Below are positions 9,640 through 21,145 of a stretch of DNA of 64,000 nt, in pieces. The number at the start of each line of letters is the position of its first letter. Positions within the stretch are counted from its first letter, which is position 1. The DNA is from Thunnus maccoyii (lineage: Eukaryota; Chordata; Actinopteri; Scombriformes; Scombridae): positions 5,642,001 through 5,706,000 of the forward strand of contig NC_056554.1 in the NCBI RefSeq assembly GCF_910596095.1, written 5' to 3'. A program made the translations under genes and the position numbers. The notes beneath the pieces were generated by a model, which saw nothing but the letters and a program-made list of their open reading frames with translations, ran no database searches and had not been told where the DNA came from.

Positions 9640-11629
9640 GCACCTTTCATACATGAAATGCAGCTCAGAGTGCTTTGCAGCAAAAGAAATTATATGCACC
9701 AAGTGCTTCCCATGAAACCGACATAAAAAGAACATAAAAGCATGAAAAAAACATTAGTGTAACATAAGATGGAAAATAAAATCAACTTGATAACATCAAC
9801 AAAAATAAGATAAAATTAAGTGAAAATATAATACATAGAATGCATACTTCAGTGGTGATAATTTGAGACTTAAGTCTGAAGCCACAAGCATAACAGAGCC
9901 TCACTTTTCCCAGCAGACACAGACTCATCACTGGTCTTGATTAATCAAAATAAGCCTCTTTTCAGCTTACCCTAGAATCTTCTTCTTTATCTGTGTCGGG
10001 GCAACCTGAAGCTGCCCCAGAAAGGACCACCCTCAGTGGTGATGTGGGAGTTAAAAGTCTTGGTTGGTAGTCTGAAACCTACCAACCACTGACCTCAGCA
10101 TGTATGTAACATAAGATGGAAAATGAAACCCACTTGATATTAATAATAAGATACAAATTAAGATAAAATAAAGTTAAAATACAATTCATAGAATGCATAC
10201 TTCAGTGGTGGTAATTTGACACTTAATAAGCAAAAACTGGTTTACACAATCTGTAAATTGGTGCCTAGGTCTCTGAAGCCATAAGCAAACAGAGCCTCCC
10301 TTTTCCCAATAGACACAGAGTCACCACCGGTTTTGATATACGGTCACATCCTGATATAGGTCATGTCATATCCTGATAATGATACCCATCCTGATATAGC
10401 ACATTTTAATTCAATGAATAAATAGTTGGTCTGTCCCCTCCGTCTCCCCTCGCCGGCATAAAGCCGCCTCCGTGGTTGCTTTTACATAGCATGCAGGTTT
10501 TGGGGATTCAGAGGCGTGATCAGACTGATCAGAGCTCTAAACTCTGCCATGAGGGAGTACAAAGATGTTACTAGGATGAGGGGAGGACATTTCTTATTGT
10601 TTGAAAACATTAAAAGTCAAGTTAGACTTTTCTGTTGGCTTCCCGACTTTAAAAAAGATGAGGGAAAAAGAGGGAGAGAGCTGAGAGCATCAGCGAGAGA
10701 GAGAGCAGCTGTGGTTGAGTGAGCTAGCCAACAAGAGTAATTTATCAATGTGATCTGCGTAAAAGATGGACAGACTCCAAATGACGAAAAATATTGCTGT
10801 AAAGAGTGTGATTTGCATCACAACGATATAAAAGATAGAGCATAATATGAAAGGACATTTTTCTCCTGTCACATGATATATATGGTCATATTGCACAACC
10901 CTTAATAAGCCTCGTCTTCCCACAGGTTTAACCTCTACTGTGGGTCTTATCTGTGTTGAGCCCAACCTAAAGCTGCTCGGTTTTTTAACCCTGTTGAGGT
11001 TTTTTAACCCTGTTGGGGTTAAAAAACACACGCCACAGTCTTTTTGCGCTAACCTACCAACCATTGACCTCAGCACCTATGTAACATAATATAGGAAATG
11101 AAATCCACTTGATAATAATAATAAAAATAAGATAAAATAAGAATAAAATAAAGTGAAAATATAATAAAGCCCACTTGATAATAAAAATAAGATAAAATAG
11201 ATAAAATGAAACTAAAAATACATAGAATGGGTAATATATAAGGTGGAAGATAAAGCCCACCGACACAAAGAATTTTCCTCTTAAAACTGAATGTCAGTGG
11301 ATGTATATGCTAGCGTGAGAAGTTAAACCCATAGAGCATGTTACAGGGTTAGAAACGTGGCTCCTTCTCCATTAAACACTGTTCATGACAAGAGGAGCAG
11401 TGACACAGTTGAAGGCTGATTTACAGCTCACATGATGCTATTTTATTACATCTCCACTCATCACTCACATGGTAAAGTATCACAGTTAAAATATTCAGTT
11501 TTGACATTGTTTAACTGTATGTTTCCAAAACCTCTATACAACTCTAGAGACTCTGACTTTTCTCTAAATTTGTTTTTTAGAAAGCTTTGATCTAACAGGC
11601 CACATGGTTCTCACCTCAGTGGTGCTCAG
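9640..11629. other. Locally duplicated low-complexity DNA, no gene
   Basis: Three related segments recur, near 9720-9990, 10110-10340 and 11060-11260. Each holds gtaacataagatggaaaat-like and agataaaataaagt-like runs; the first two also share catagaatgcatacttcagtggtg. The segments at 10000-10090 and 10910-11080 share a second module with 'accaac..ttgacctcagca'. Between them, 10430-10730 is richer in GC and purines and looks like part of another mobile repeat (cacaaccctt near 10895). No coding exon is recognised. Confidence 0.4.
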
Positions 11630-11735
11630 ACCACACTGAGCTGTCTCTTCCTGTCAAAGAAGTCATGTGCACCTCACTCACTCATCCGACCTCAATATAA
11701 CACTATAAGAGAATCTGGACAATCATCAGTGTCCT
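11630..11735 (+). promoter_or_regulatory. RUNX-ETS-TATA-like module downstream of R3
   Basis: ACCACA (RUNX) lies at 11630-11635 and TTCCTG (ETS, CAGGAA on the other strand) at 11648-11653, 12 bases apart. TATAAG follows at 11704-11709. The module points on the plus strand, towards the 3' end of R3, whose poly(A) signal (AATAAA on minus) is at 11858-11853. It may be an antisense promoter or a lymphoid/myeloid enhancer. Confidence 0.5.
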
Positions 11736-11973
11736 CACTGGCTCCTCCTCCATCAACCACAAATCATATGTTTTTACAAAATAAACTTTGACTGTGAGAA
11801 AGAAAATGCTGAGAATTAAAGCTCTGCAGTAGGACAGTGATTGAAAATGATCTTTATTGCAAAATGAGATTTTTTTGTTGGCAAGAGATGTTATTCCTCT
11901 CAGCAACAACAACACACAAAAGCCCCAAAGCAGATTAATATGATGAAGCATCAGTTCCAGTTGTTTCCTGAGT

Positions 11974-13817
11974 CTATCTGGTGGCAGCATACACTACATT
12001 TGGCTCCACCACCTTTCTTTTTCTTTTTGCTTGAAATGTGACTGCAGCGTAGTTCAGCTCATCAGAGGCCTGATTCTGTAAAAAGAGTATTTACAGTCTT
12101 AATGTGGTGACTTGATAAGATTGAAATAAAATACCATATAGATACTGGTTCTTTGAGGCCGATACCAATATTGATATTTGGCCAATTGTCATGAACACCA
12201 TGATGCCTTGATTTTTTTTAAAGGATTGTGACATTTAGTGAAGATGTGTATGAAGGAAAACATTTTACAGTTGAAACATAAACTTGTTCGTGCTCTCTGA
12301 TGGACACATTATGTAAAGAAGACACTGTTTCTAAATGACACATATCTTTGGCATTTTTATATTTGAATTTCTTGCTTATTTTGCTTATTTCTTACTCATC
12401 AGCCAACATGAACTGTGATACTGCAACAAGATCATTTCAGCTAATAGGTCTGGCTGTTTCTTGCTCTGTCATACAATATATCAAAGTAAATGTAAAAGTA
12501 GGATTCACCTCACTTGGTTGTGGATTCTGTTCTTCTTCAGCTAAGTGACAGAGACAATTACATCTGATCAGTTATTTGACAGTCATTGTTCTAAAATATT
12601 GCTGTTATTACATTTTTCAAGCAAGACGTTTCATTTATTTCCTCCATATTGTCAACACTTGAAGAGAATGTCCAGTAGCAACAAAATCAATTATAAGACA
12701 CACACAGTAACTTTGAAAAAGTACCTGTCTTAAGTTTCCTGATTTTAAGCAGCAGACCAATGATGACCATTACAAGGAAAACAGTCAGACCAGCCAGGAT
12801 CACACTCGTCAACTTTGTTATTCCATCAGACTCACACTCACATTCTACAAGAAAGATCATTAAATCAGACTAAATTACTACCAGAAGTGACTTGAGATGA
12901 AAAAAACAAATCAAGCAGAGATGTTTCATTTTCAAATGTTTGACAATCTGCATTTCTACATCTGCAAATCTTACTTTTAGATGTGTCGTCCACGTCATCA
13001 TGTGATCCATCATCACTGCCTTTTAATGAAATGAAGATACATTTAGTCTTGATTTTGAGAGATTTGCATCACAATCATTGTTTGGTAATGTTTAAACTGT
13101 CACTTTGTTGCATATGTAGATATTAGATAATAATTATGAAATATATTAACAATATAAACATAAATGACCAAACAAAATACAAGACTTAACATTAATCTTA
13201 CCTTTAACTTTTAAATGTATCTCACTGAAAAGTAGCCGTCCACTTGTGTAGAATGCACAGAAATACAGTCCAGAGTCTGATGAATCCACTTGTTTGATTT
13301 TGAGATAAACAGTAGAGATGTTGGATCTCATTTCAAATGCTCCATTTTGAAATCCATCACAATATTCAGCAGTGTCATCAGACCTGATCATAACAGAGAT
13401 ACAGCTTATCTTAGTTCTGCTGACCAGTCTGTTCCAGAGAACCACAGAATCATATTTGGTCATATTGGGGCACTGCAGTGTGACTTCTTCACCAGGCTGA
13501 ACCTCCACGATCTGAGACTCAGACACTGAGACAGAGATCCAGCCTGAAACACACACAGACAAGAAGAGATTTTTAATCAGAGAAAGTTTGACTTATAATA
13601 AATGTTAAATCAAAAAGCAGAGAAAACAAACAATTTGTTTTCTATAAAACAAAAGGAACATAAACAATTAATTTGTATATATTTTGTAATTAGTGGATAG
13701 TTTCAATTCTGGTTGGTTAGAGTTACCAAAGTTGTAAATACAGTTGAGAGTAGTTCAGTGCCAGTACTTACTGATGCTGCAGAGAATTAAAGCTCTTTTC
13801 AAGGTAAACTTCATCAT
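11974..13817 (-). CDS. R3: V-type Ig receptor, class I ectodomain with ITIM tail a
   Basis: Six exons: 13817-13772, 13543-13202, 13019-12975, 12844-12725, 12540-12509 and 12075-11974. They give a 228-residue type I membrane protein. The leader is [16 protein letters not shown] plus WISVSVSES. The Ig V domain has Cys40, Trp52 and Cys within DSGLYFC, and a second Cys pair at about 63 and 77 (SCIS, YCDG). The stalk is acidic ([14 protein letters not shown]). [10 protein letters not shown] precedes a helix of about 21 residues, [20 protein letters not shown]. The tail holds the ITIM LNYAAV (Tyr204) and VVYAAT (Tyr224, Thr at +3 so not canonical). By family analogy it should bind a cell-surface or pathogen ligand and recruit SH2 phosphatases in leukocytes. 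Oddities: FCAF instead of FCGF, and WNRL instead of WFRL. All splice sites fit and no stop interrupts it. Confidence 0.82.
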
Positions 13818-13880
13818 TTTGCATATGAATGTTGCACTGAACTGTCCGCAACTGAACTGTGCTCCAGTAAGGCTGCTCTC

Positions 13881-13900
13881 AACATAAAGAGGCGGGGTGT
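13881..13900 (-). promoter_or_regulatory. Core promoter of R3
   Basis: The bases aacataaagaggcggggtgt read on the minus strand as a GC box (CCCCGCC) followed by a TATA-like CTTTATG. They lie about 65 bases before the start codon. The same arrangement sits upstream of R4 (16283-16300), R5 (21209-21226), R9 (42005-42022), R11 (54070-54087) and R12 (58834-58852). Class III genes have a variant (CCCCACCTCTTAAG) at 29351-29370, 33095-33113, 37755-37773 and, with AAATTG after it, 49971-49990. Confidence 0.5.
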
Positions 13901-15240
13901 TTTTTTTCTTTTTTTAGTTACTTGTCTTGTTGCTCAAACTGACATCATAAATGCCTTTAGGAAAATAAGTGTTGATGCAGAATGTTACCCTCAAGTTATT
14001 CTTCAGACCATGTAATACAATATGTTGGTCATATCAGAGGTTGCAGTTGGAGACATTTGTGTAGAAGCAGTGATTATTTACCACCATATATTAATGACCA
14101 TATAATCACAAGAGAACTAAATGGAGCTTTACCTGCACAACAAAGGATATTTTTGTCTCAGTACAGAGGTGGTCTCAAACGCTCGTGGTCTCCTGTTGAT
14201 TTCCATCATGCTTGACTCAGTTCAGTCAGCACACTCAGGTCAGATTTAACCATTTATTTTCATTTATTTATTTCAACAAGACATGCATTTTTGATTGGTG
14301 GTGAAGCTCTGCTCATGTGATGCTTTGGAATAATCAGAGCAAGTTGACACAGACTGACCCTGAGCTCACAAGCCCCCGGCAGAGCTTTACATACACAGTG
14401 ATTGAAGAAAATGAACATGTATGATTGAATATTCATGTTCACAACAGCTGGATCCTCATACAGGAGGAGGCTGGGGAGGTAGAGTGAGATGAATTACAGT
14501 CAGGAGGTAATGCAGGAGTGAGGAGCATAGTGAGTATTATGGCAAGCTGAATGAATGAGCACCTCCGAGTTTATAAGGACAGCGTAAGTGGATGGAATAG
14601 ATCATGGACATGTATGATTGGACAGACATGAGACATGTGACTATAACTTACTTCCATGCCTGCCTTAACTAACGCTAAACTCCTTTGATTGTTTTACAGA
14701 TTTTTACTTCTATGTACAAAAAGTAACTGTTTTCCACTAGTGCAGTATGGCATGCTTACATAAGTGACAGTAAAAGATCTTTTACCAACATATTCATACA
14801 TACAGTATTCACAGCAGGGCATCCCTGAACTGAGACTGATGGTTTAGGAAATTCATGCTGCCATTGTGGGCCCACCGCTCTGAAAATGAGCTAATTAGCC
14901 TTATAGACTGTGATGGTGGAGGATTTCTTTGCACCCTGAATTGCCTGTACTATGCCAGGGTCTAGACCTAGACTCGGTATTTTGACCCTTTTAGGTCCTA
15001 TGCCATGAGTAGCTGGCTGAAGATGGACCATGCTTTGATAGTGCTAGTTCCTGTGCTTTTGTATCCTACTTATATGGATTAACCAGGGTGAGGCTACCAG
15101 TATGGTTCAAGAAAACGGGACTTTGTAGTGCTGGCATGCTGGCAGATATCTTGGACTCTGGCCAAAGTGTGACCCAAAACATGAAGTCATCCATAACTAC
15201 TTATCTCATCATGATGAGTTTTTACAGTAGTTCTGAAAAG
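13901..15240. other. R3 upstream flank, duplicated upstream of R5
   Basis: 13901-14830 is nearly the same as 21229-22170. It holds no coding exon that I can support. 14860-15240 has no recognisable feature except short segments shared with 22255-22370. Confidence 0.5.
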
Positions 15241-15990
15241 AATTTTCCTCTTTAAACTGAATGTCAGTGGATGTATATGCTAGCGTGAGAAGTTAAACCC
15301 ATGGAGCATGTTAGAGGGTCAGAGACCTGACTCCTCCTCCATTAAACACCATTCATATGCTTTCAGATGAAGATCTGTGTTTCAAGTGTGAAATGTGACT
15401 CATGACAAGAGGAGCAGTGACACAGTTGAAGGCTGATTTACAGCTCACATGATGCTCTTTTATTACATCTACACTTATCACTCACATGGTAAAATATCAC
15501 AGTAAAATATTCAGTTTTGACATTGTTTAACTGTATGTGTTTCCAAAACCTCTATACAACTTTAGAGACTCTGACTTTTCTCTAAATTTATTTTTAGAAA
15601 GCTTTGATCTAACAGGCCACATGGTTCTCACCTCAGTGGTGCTTAGACCACACTGAGCTGTCTCTTCCTGTCAAAGAAGTCATGTGCACTTCACTCACTC
15701 ATCCGACCTCAATATAACACTATAAGAGAATCTGGACAATCATCAGTGTTCTCACTGGCTCCTCCTCCATCAAACACAAATCATATGTTTTTACAAAATA
15801 AACTTTGACTGTGAGAAAGAAAATGCTGAGAATTAAAGCTCTGCAGTAGGACAGTGATTGAAAATGATCTTTATTGCAAAATGAGATTTTTTTGTTGGCA
15901 AGAGATGTTATTCCTCTCAGCAACAACAACACACAAAAGCCCCAAAGCAGATTAATATGATGAAGCATCAGGTCCAGTTGTTTCCTGAAT
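15241..15990. repeat. Duplicate of the R3 3' flank, with RUNX-ETS-TATA-like module
   Basis: This copy matches 11270-11973 closely. ACCACA lies at 15647-15652, TTCCTG at 15665-15670 and TATAAG at 15721-15726 on the plus strand. The minus-strand poly(A) signal AATAAA is at 15875-15870. It belongs to pseudogene R4. Confidence 0.6.
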
Positions 15991-16222
15991 CTATCTGGTG
16001 GCAGCATACACTACATTTGGCTCCACCACCTTTCTTTTTGCTTTTTGCTTTACAGGAAGATAAATGATACCTCTTAATGAATTTAACAGTGAGTATATAA
16101 GTTTCAATTGCGTCGGCTAAACATAGAATAACAACATTTGTAATGAAGTTGAGACTAATTCAAAGCCAATGCTCACTAATGCTGCAGAGACTTAAAGCAG
16201 TTATCAAGGTAAAGGTCTTCAT
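15991..16222 (-). pseudogene. R4: deletion remnant, exon 1 joined to the end of exon 6
   Basis: Exon 1 (16222-16177) encodes MKTFTLITALSLCSIS with donor gtgagc, the class II leader. Intron 1 then runs normally (matching 41760-41890) until about 16051. There it passes directly into the last 60 bases of a class a tail exon ([15 protein letters not shown], stop TAG at 15993-15991). Ig, stalk, transmembrane and linker exons are all deleted. The junction lies between tttgctt and tacaggaag. The gene cannot make a receptor. Confidence 0.8.
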
Positions 16223-16539
16223 GGTGCGTATGACTGAAGCTCTGCAATGTCCGTACTTGATGTGTGACCCAGGAAGGTTGATTTCAACATAAAGAGGCGG
16301 GCTGTTTTCTTGTTGCTTGTGCTGTTCCTCAAACTGACATTAATGCTTTCAGGAAAAGCATCTTGATGCAGATGTTTGGCCTCAATGAGAACGAGACAAA
16401 GTTATTTTTCAGACAATGTGATTTAATAATAAATAATCTTCAACCCAAATTATATACGACATAATGAACAAAGATACATTGAATAAGACAATTTTTGCCC
16501 TAGGTCGATTAGGGATGGGAGGTGGGCCAGACATATCTT
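16223..16539. other. R4 upstream flank
   Basis: The promoter motif caacataaagaggcgggc lies at 16283-16300. The rest matches the flank upstream of R9, R11 and R12 and holds no gene. Confidence 0.5.
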
Positions 16540-16935
16540 TGTTCTCCATTCCCTGTGTAAGAGCGACTGAGATTGACACTAAAATGAGAATAGCTGATCC
16601 ACCTTAAAGGACAGTTCACCTTAAGTGAGCCTGGTCAGGTTAGACTAACCTACTGTCCCTAACTTCAGGGCCTTTCTTGGTCTTAAAAAAGCTGCAACAT
16701 TTATGAGCTGACACACTGTAGCCTGAACTGAACATTTACTGCCAGATTGACAACTTACTGCTAACCTTTTCTTCTGCTCCACTCACATTCACTCTCACTT
16801 TTCTGCCACTCGCTCAACTACACATTCACTATGCTGCCACATTATGCGCTGCCCTATTCCTTAAAGCAGCTACACTACTCTTATAACACACCTTTCACAT
16901 AGATGTCCTTTGATGAATGAGGAGAGGGAGGATGA
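16540..16935 (+). mobile_element. hAT-like non-autonomous element fragment
   Basis: It shares a core (cagattgacaacttactgctaacc, then ctcacttttctgccactcgctcaa) with segments near 22830, 42360, 54420 and 59170. The whole stretch, from ctgtgtaagagc to cacatagatgtcctttg, appears in the opposite orientation at 55452-55850. No transposase frame is left. The hAT call rests on the 23156 copy, whose end resembles hAT termini. Confidence 0.45.
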
Positions 16936-17197
16936 CTCAAAACAATTCCATGGTAACGTAGGATGTTATCGTGCTTGCACAGTGTGTGAGTGAAAATCAT
17001 TAGTAGACCATTGATGTTAATGATCATGTTAAATTTTACACTTTCTGTGTTTACATGACATTCATACATCTCTACGTCTATAACAAAATCCAAATCTCAA
17101 ACTCAAACTCAGCCAGCTAGTAAAGATGGACAAGGATCATTGTTATGAAGTAGCATCCTAATATTTTTTACATTACATTGTCATTTATTAACATTAT

Positions 17198-17372
17198 TTA
17201 CCTTGTGAGGCAGCTGGATTCGCGAGATCTTGAAATCAAGCGAGTATCCATCTTGTCAGGCTTCAAGTTATGCGCTTGTGTCTGAACCACCAGTAGTTCA
17301 GACTAATCAGTGTCCAATGAGTGTTCACGTGTGATCTTGTGATCTTGCAGATCCAGCTGCCTTGCAAGGTAA
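17198..17372. mobile_element. Short MITE with 30-bp terminal inverted repeats
   Basis: The left end ttaccttgtgaggcagctgg and the right end (ccagctgccttgcaaggtaa) are inverted copies with two differences. Inside, gagatcttgaaatc and tgatcttgtgatcttgcagatc extend the symmetry. The element is about 175 bases with no coding capacity. Confidence 0.75.
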
Positions 17373-18437
17373 GATGCTGATAGACGGTGATAGTTGGTTC
17401 ATCCATACCTGCCAAATATTGTTAGAAAGTGCCTGCCCTTTTCCAAACAGTTTCCAAGGACGACTTCTAAGGTGGTTCTGTGTAACAAACCATGTGGTAC
17501 GTCAGGTTAGGACATTATTGCCGACTGATGAGAATATTTGCTCTCATTAAGACAGGATCATAATAAAAGCTTGTGGCCCTTAAACCAGCTGCCACACATT
17601 GTGACTGTGATTTAGCTACAAACCTGTAGTGTTCCACTGTCATACTTGATGAGTGGATGAATGTTGTGCTTGGATGTTGTGTTTATTCCAGTGCTTTCCA
17701 ATGGGATTAATGTCATAGGAATATGATGACCTAAATGTTTTGGGAACATTTGTTGCACAATAGTAATTACTTATTACTTTACTTGAATAATAATTACTTT
17801 AAAAACAGCAAGGCCTTTGGTTTTTGTGGTTATGGGTGAAAACCAGTCTCCCTGTGGTTTAGACTTTACTGTTGCTGTTTGTTGTCTGCTGGTTATTTCT
17901 ACACTTTGTTTCTCCAAAACATCTGTACAAATACAGCTGCAGATTGTGTTTTATCCTCATGACCAAAGCAACGAGGCCAGTGTTCACTTTTTCTTTTTAA
18001 ACTTTCTCACAGATTTGTGAGTTCAGAAGCATCATGATGTGTTCAGACAACACTGTGCTGTTTCCACTGTGAAAGACTTCAACTCTCTCTATATTCTGTG
18101 TAGTCATCAGTGTCCAAAGGACAAGACAATAGATAATAATAAAAAAGATTTTTGACAAGTGAAGGGAAAAATAAAGAGTCAACAAAACGCGTCATTAACA
18201 AGAAGATGTACATTTTAATGAGGGGCAGGAAGAAAGTTTTAGCTGATCTTTCATGTTGTCATGAGGTGAACCGCTGTCTTTAAAGATGATTATGGCAACA
18301 TTCTTCAGATGTTATTCACAATTTTTAGACAGTATTTCATCATAATCATAATTTGGCTGTTTGATTGTTTAAATAGGCCATATGTCGGTTTCACATATCT
18401 GTCAGCAGCTAAATTACACTTTACATCATTCATAAGT
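17373..18437. other. Flank sequence shared with blocks near 43100, 55080 and 59930
   Basis: 17815-18130 matches 43110-43410 and 59935-60235, including a degenerate module (gttcagacaacactgtgctg at 18029-18048). I see no gene in the rest. Confidence 0.4.
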
Positions 18438-18920
18438 TTAAAAGCATACTATGCAGGATTTGTTGGTTGGTGTTTGTAAACACAGTATTCAAAGTTGGCT
18501 CCTCCTCCCCGGCTCAACGATTGAGAGAGAGAGAGCAGCAGTGGTCAAGCAAGGCAGAGAGCAAATGAAGTGAAGGAGCAGCGGTAGCGAGAACAAAGCC
18601 GTGAATCAGAGAGATAAAATGTTACTTTCTGATTGTTTCACGGCGGTTACGTTCTTAAGCACAAATAAACACCCCTGCACCCCCCCGCACAACCCTGCAG
18701 GAAGGTGCCACGCTGCCAGATTTGGTGCGAATGCAGCCAAAGTGCAGCTTCATCCTGTCTGCTGTGGCCTCTCTGCTCTACATGTGTGTGTGTCGCTCAA
18801 ACAGACACACAGACAGCAGAGGAGCAACACACAACACACAGCAGAGGAGAGACACGGAGAAGCAGCGGAAACACTGAAGCACATAAAGAGCACAGTGATG
18901 TGACCTCACACCCTGCGTGC
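18438..18920 (+). mobile_element. Non-autonomous DNA element, left part
   Basis: It starts tttaaaagcatactatgcagg. The inverted counterpart cctgcataatatgcctttaaa ends the related copies at 22575, 43819 and 60647, so these are two ends of one element family. A purine-rich segment and gtgcagcttcat...gctgtggcctctctgctct are shared with 43490 and 60310. No coding frame is supported. Confidence 0.5.
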
Positions 18921-19605
18921 TGTTACCAGGCCTTTATTTGACACAGGCTCATAAAGACATGTATTTACTTCTAATTTCCTCTGTTTGCCTTTATCATTGT
19001 ATCACACTTTAGTAGTGCATTATTGCTCAAATACCAACAGAAAGATGAGAAAAAGGAATTAAAAGTTGGTCATAACTTTGTATCATTCAAGTTGTCATTT
19101 ATTATTGATTACTAGGACTGTTTTCTGCTCCTGTTATGAGATGTTGAGTCATTGTTTCCTGCCATTGTGTTTTTGATCCTAATGTTAATGCATTATAACA
19201 AGACTACCACTCATTCCTCCACTGTTGCATCTAATTCTCTCTATAATAGAATGTGGACAGTCATCAATGTCCTTACTGGCTCCTCCTCCATCAAACACCA
19301 ATCATATTGTTTTGCTGTCAGATCTCCATCTGAGGCAGATAAAATAATCAAGAAAGAGACTTTGAGAGAGATGAGAATGAAAACATTTAGCTCACTTTAT
19401 TTATTTGCAGAAATAACAAAACACACACAAACAATACATTAAAGAATTAAAAATGATTTTCATCAGGTGCTTAACTCAACAACACACAACACAATTTTGT
19501 ATGAATCAAACTTGTTTAGATGATTTGACATCATTTTTGGATAAGTTGATGGTGTGTATCGCTACCCTCACAATACTCCAGCAGCAGATTAATGAAGCAT
19601 TAGTT
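18921..19605. other. R5 3' flank
   Basis: 19010-19195 recurs at 26490-26710. 19195-19340 is the TATA-side half of the recurrent module (tctctctataatagaatgtggacag); its RUNX-ETS half is lost. The minus-strand poly(A) signal AATAAA is at 19401-19396. Confidence 0.45.
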
Positions 19606-21145
19606 TCACTCTGAGCTGTTGCTGTTGTTTCTTCTTGTCTGTCTGCTGGCAGCATAAATAACATGAGTGTCCACTTCTCTCTGTGATGCAGGCCTCCTGC
19701 TTCTTATTGTTGTTGAATACAAAGTCAGTGCTGTGTCCTTCAGCTGATCAGAGTCCAGATTCTGTAAATAAAAGTACATGCAGTTCTACATGTCAAATAG
19801 CTGAGTTTGTGAGAAAAACACTATTGACTTGTGATGATTCTACAACCTTTGAAATGATCAAACACAAAAGTGGATTTACCTTGTTCACTAGTGAATTCTG
19901 CCCTTCAGTGGCAGCTGAGTGACAGAGACAATACATCTGATCAGTTAATAGAAAGTTTGCTGTCATCACATTTTGGCTACAAGAAATGTTCTATTTTTTC
20001 ATCATACTGACACTATTGAACATTTCCATAAGTGTTTAGTTTGAGTAATTCTCATAAAGTACCTGTCTTAAGTTTCCTGACTTTAACCAGCAGACCAATG
20101 ATGACCATTACAAGGAAAACAGTCAGACCAGCCAGGATCACACTCGTCAACTTTGTTGTTCCATCACGCTCTTCTACAAGAAAGATCATTAAATCAGACT
20201 AAATTACTACCAGAAGTGACTTGAGATGGAAAAACAAATCAAGCAGAGATGTTTCATTTTCAAATGTTTGACAATCTGCATTTTTACATCTGCAAATCTT
20301 ACTTTTAGATGTGTCGTCCACGTCATCATGTGATCCATCATCACTGCCTTTTAATGAAATGAAGATACATTTAGTCTTGATTTTGAGAGATTTGCATCAC
20401 AATCATTGTTTGGTAATGTTTAAACTGCCACTTTGTTGCATATGTAGATATTAGATAATAATTATGAAATATATTAACAATATAAACATAAATGACCAAA
20501 CAAAATACAAGACTTAACATTAATCTTACCTTTAACTTTTAAATATATCTCACTGAAAAGTAGACGTCCATCTGTGTAAGATCCACAGAAATACAGTCCA
20601 GAGTCTGATGAATCCACTTGTTTGATTTTGAGATAAACAGTAGAGATGTTGGATCTCATTTCAAATGCTCCATTTTGAAATCCATCACAATATTGAGCAG
20701 TGTCATCAGTGGTGTACATAATGGAGATACAGCTTATCTTAGTTCTGCTGACCAGTCTGAACCAGAAAACCACAGAATCATATTTGGTCATATTGGAGCA
20801 CTGCAGTGTGACTTCTTCACCAGGCTGAACCTCTACGATCTGAGACTCAGACACTGAGACAGAGATCCAGCCTGAAACACACACAGACAAGAAGAGATTT
20901 TTAATCAGAGAAAGTTTGACTTATAATAAATGTTAAATCAAAAAGCAGAGAAAACAAACAATTTGTTTTCTATAAAACAAAAGGAACATAAACAATTAAT
21001 TTGTATATATTTTGTAATTAGTGGATAGTTTCAATTCTGGTTGGTTAGAGTTACCAAAGTTGTAAATACAGTTGAGAGTAGTTCAGTGCCAGTACTTACT
21101 GATGCTGCAGACAATTAAAGCTCTTTGCAAGGTAAACTTCATCAT
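19606..21145 (-). CDS. R5: V-type Ig receptor, class I ectodomain with tail b
   Basis: Exons: 21145-21100, 20871-20530, 20347-20303, 20173-20063, 19914-19880 and 19761-19606; 244 residues. The leader ([13 protein letters not shown]) and Ig domain follow R3 closely, with changes mainly in the loops ([21 protein letters not shown]). The stalk is [14 protein letters not shown]. Exon 4 reads [11 protein letters not shown] with a helix and KVRKLKT. The tail differs sharply from R3: LKDTAL stands where the ITIM LNYAAV would be, so Asp202 replaces the Tyr. A new Tyr208 sits in TLYSTT, and Tyr229 in VIYAAS. The ancestral TAG after AASR is CAG here, adding 11 residues ([11 protein letters not shown]) before TGA. 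No canonical ITIM remains, so signalling is probably altered or lost. Confidence 0.82.

Noticed and set aside
13146-13201. Read-through of the Ig exon into intron 2 giving [18 protein letters not shown], conserved in R3, R5, R9, R11 and R12
   Set aside because: The donor gtaagatt is strong and the following exons are intact in frame. The shared read-through peptide is explained by recent duplication of the intron.
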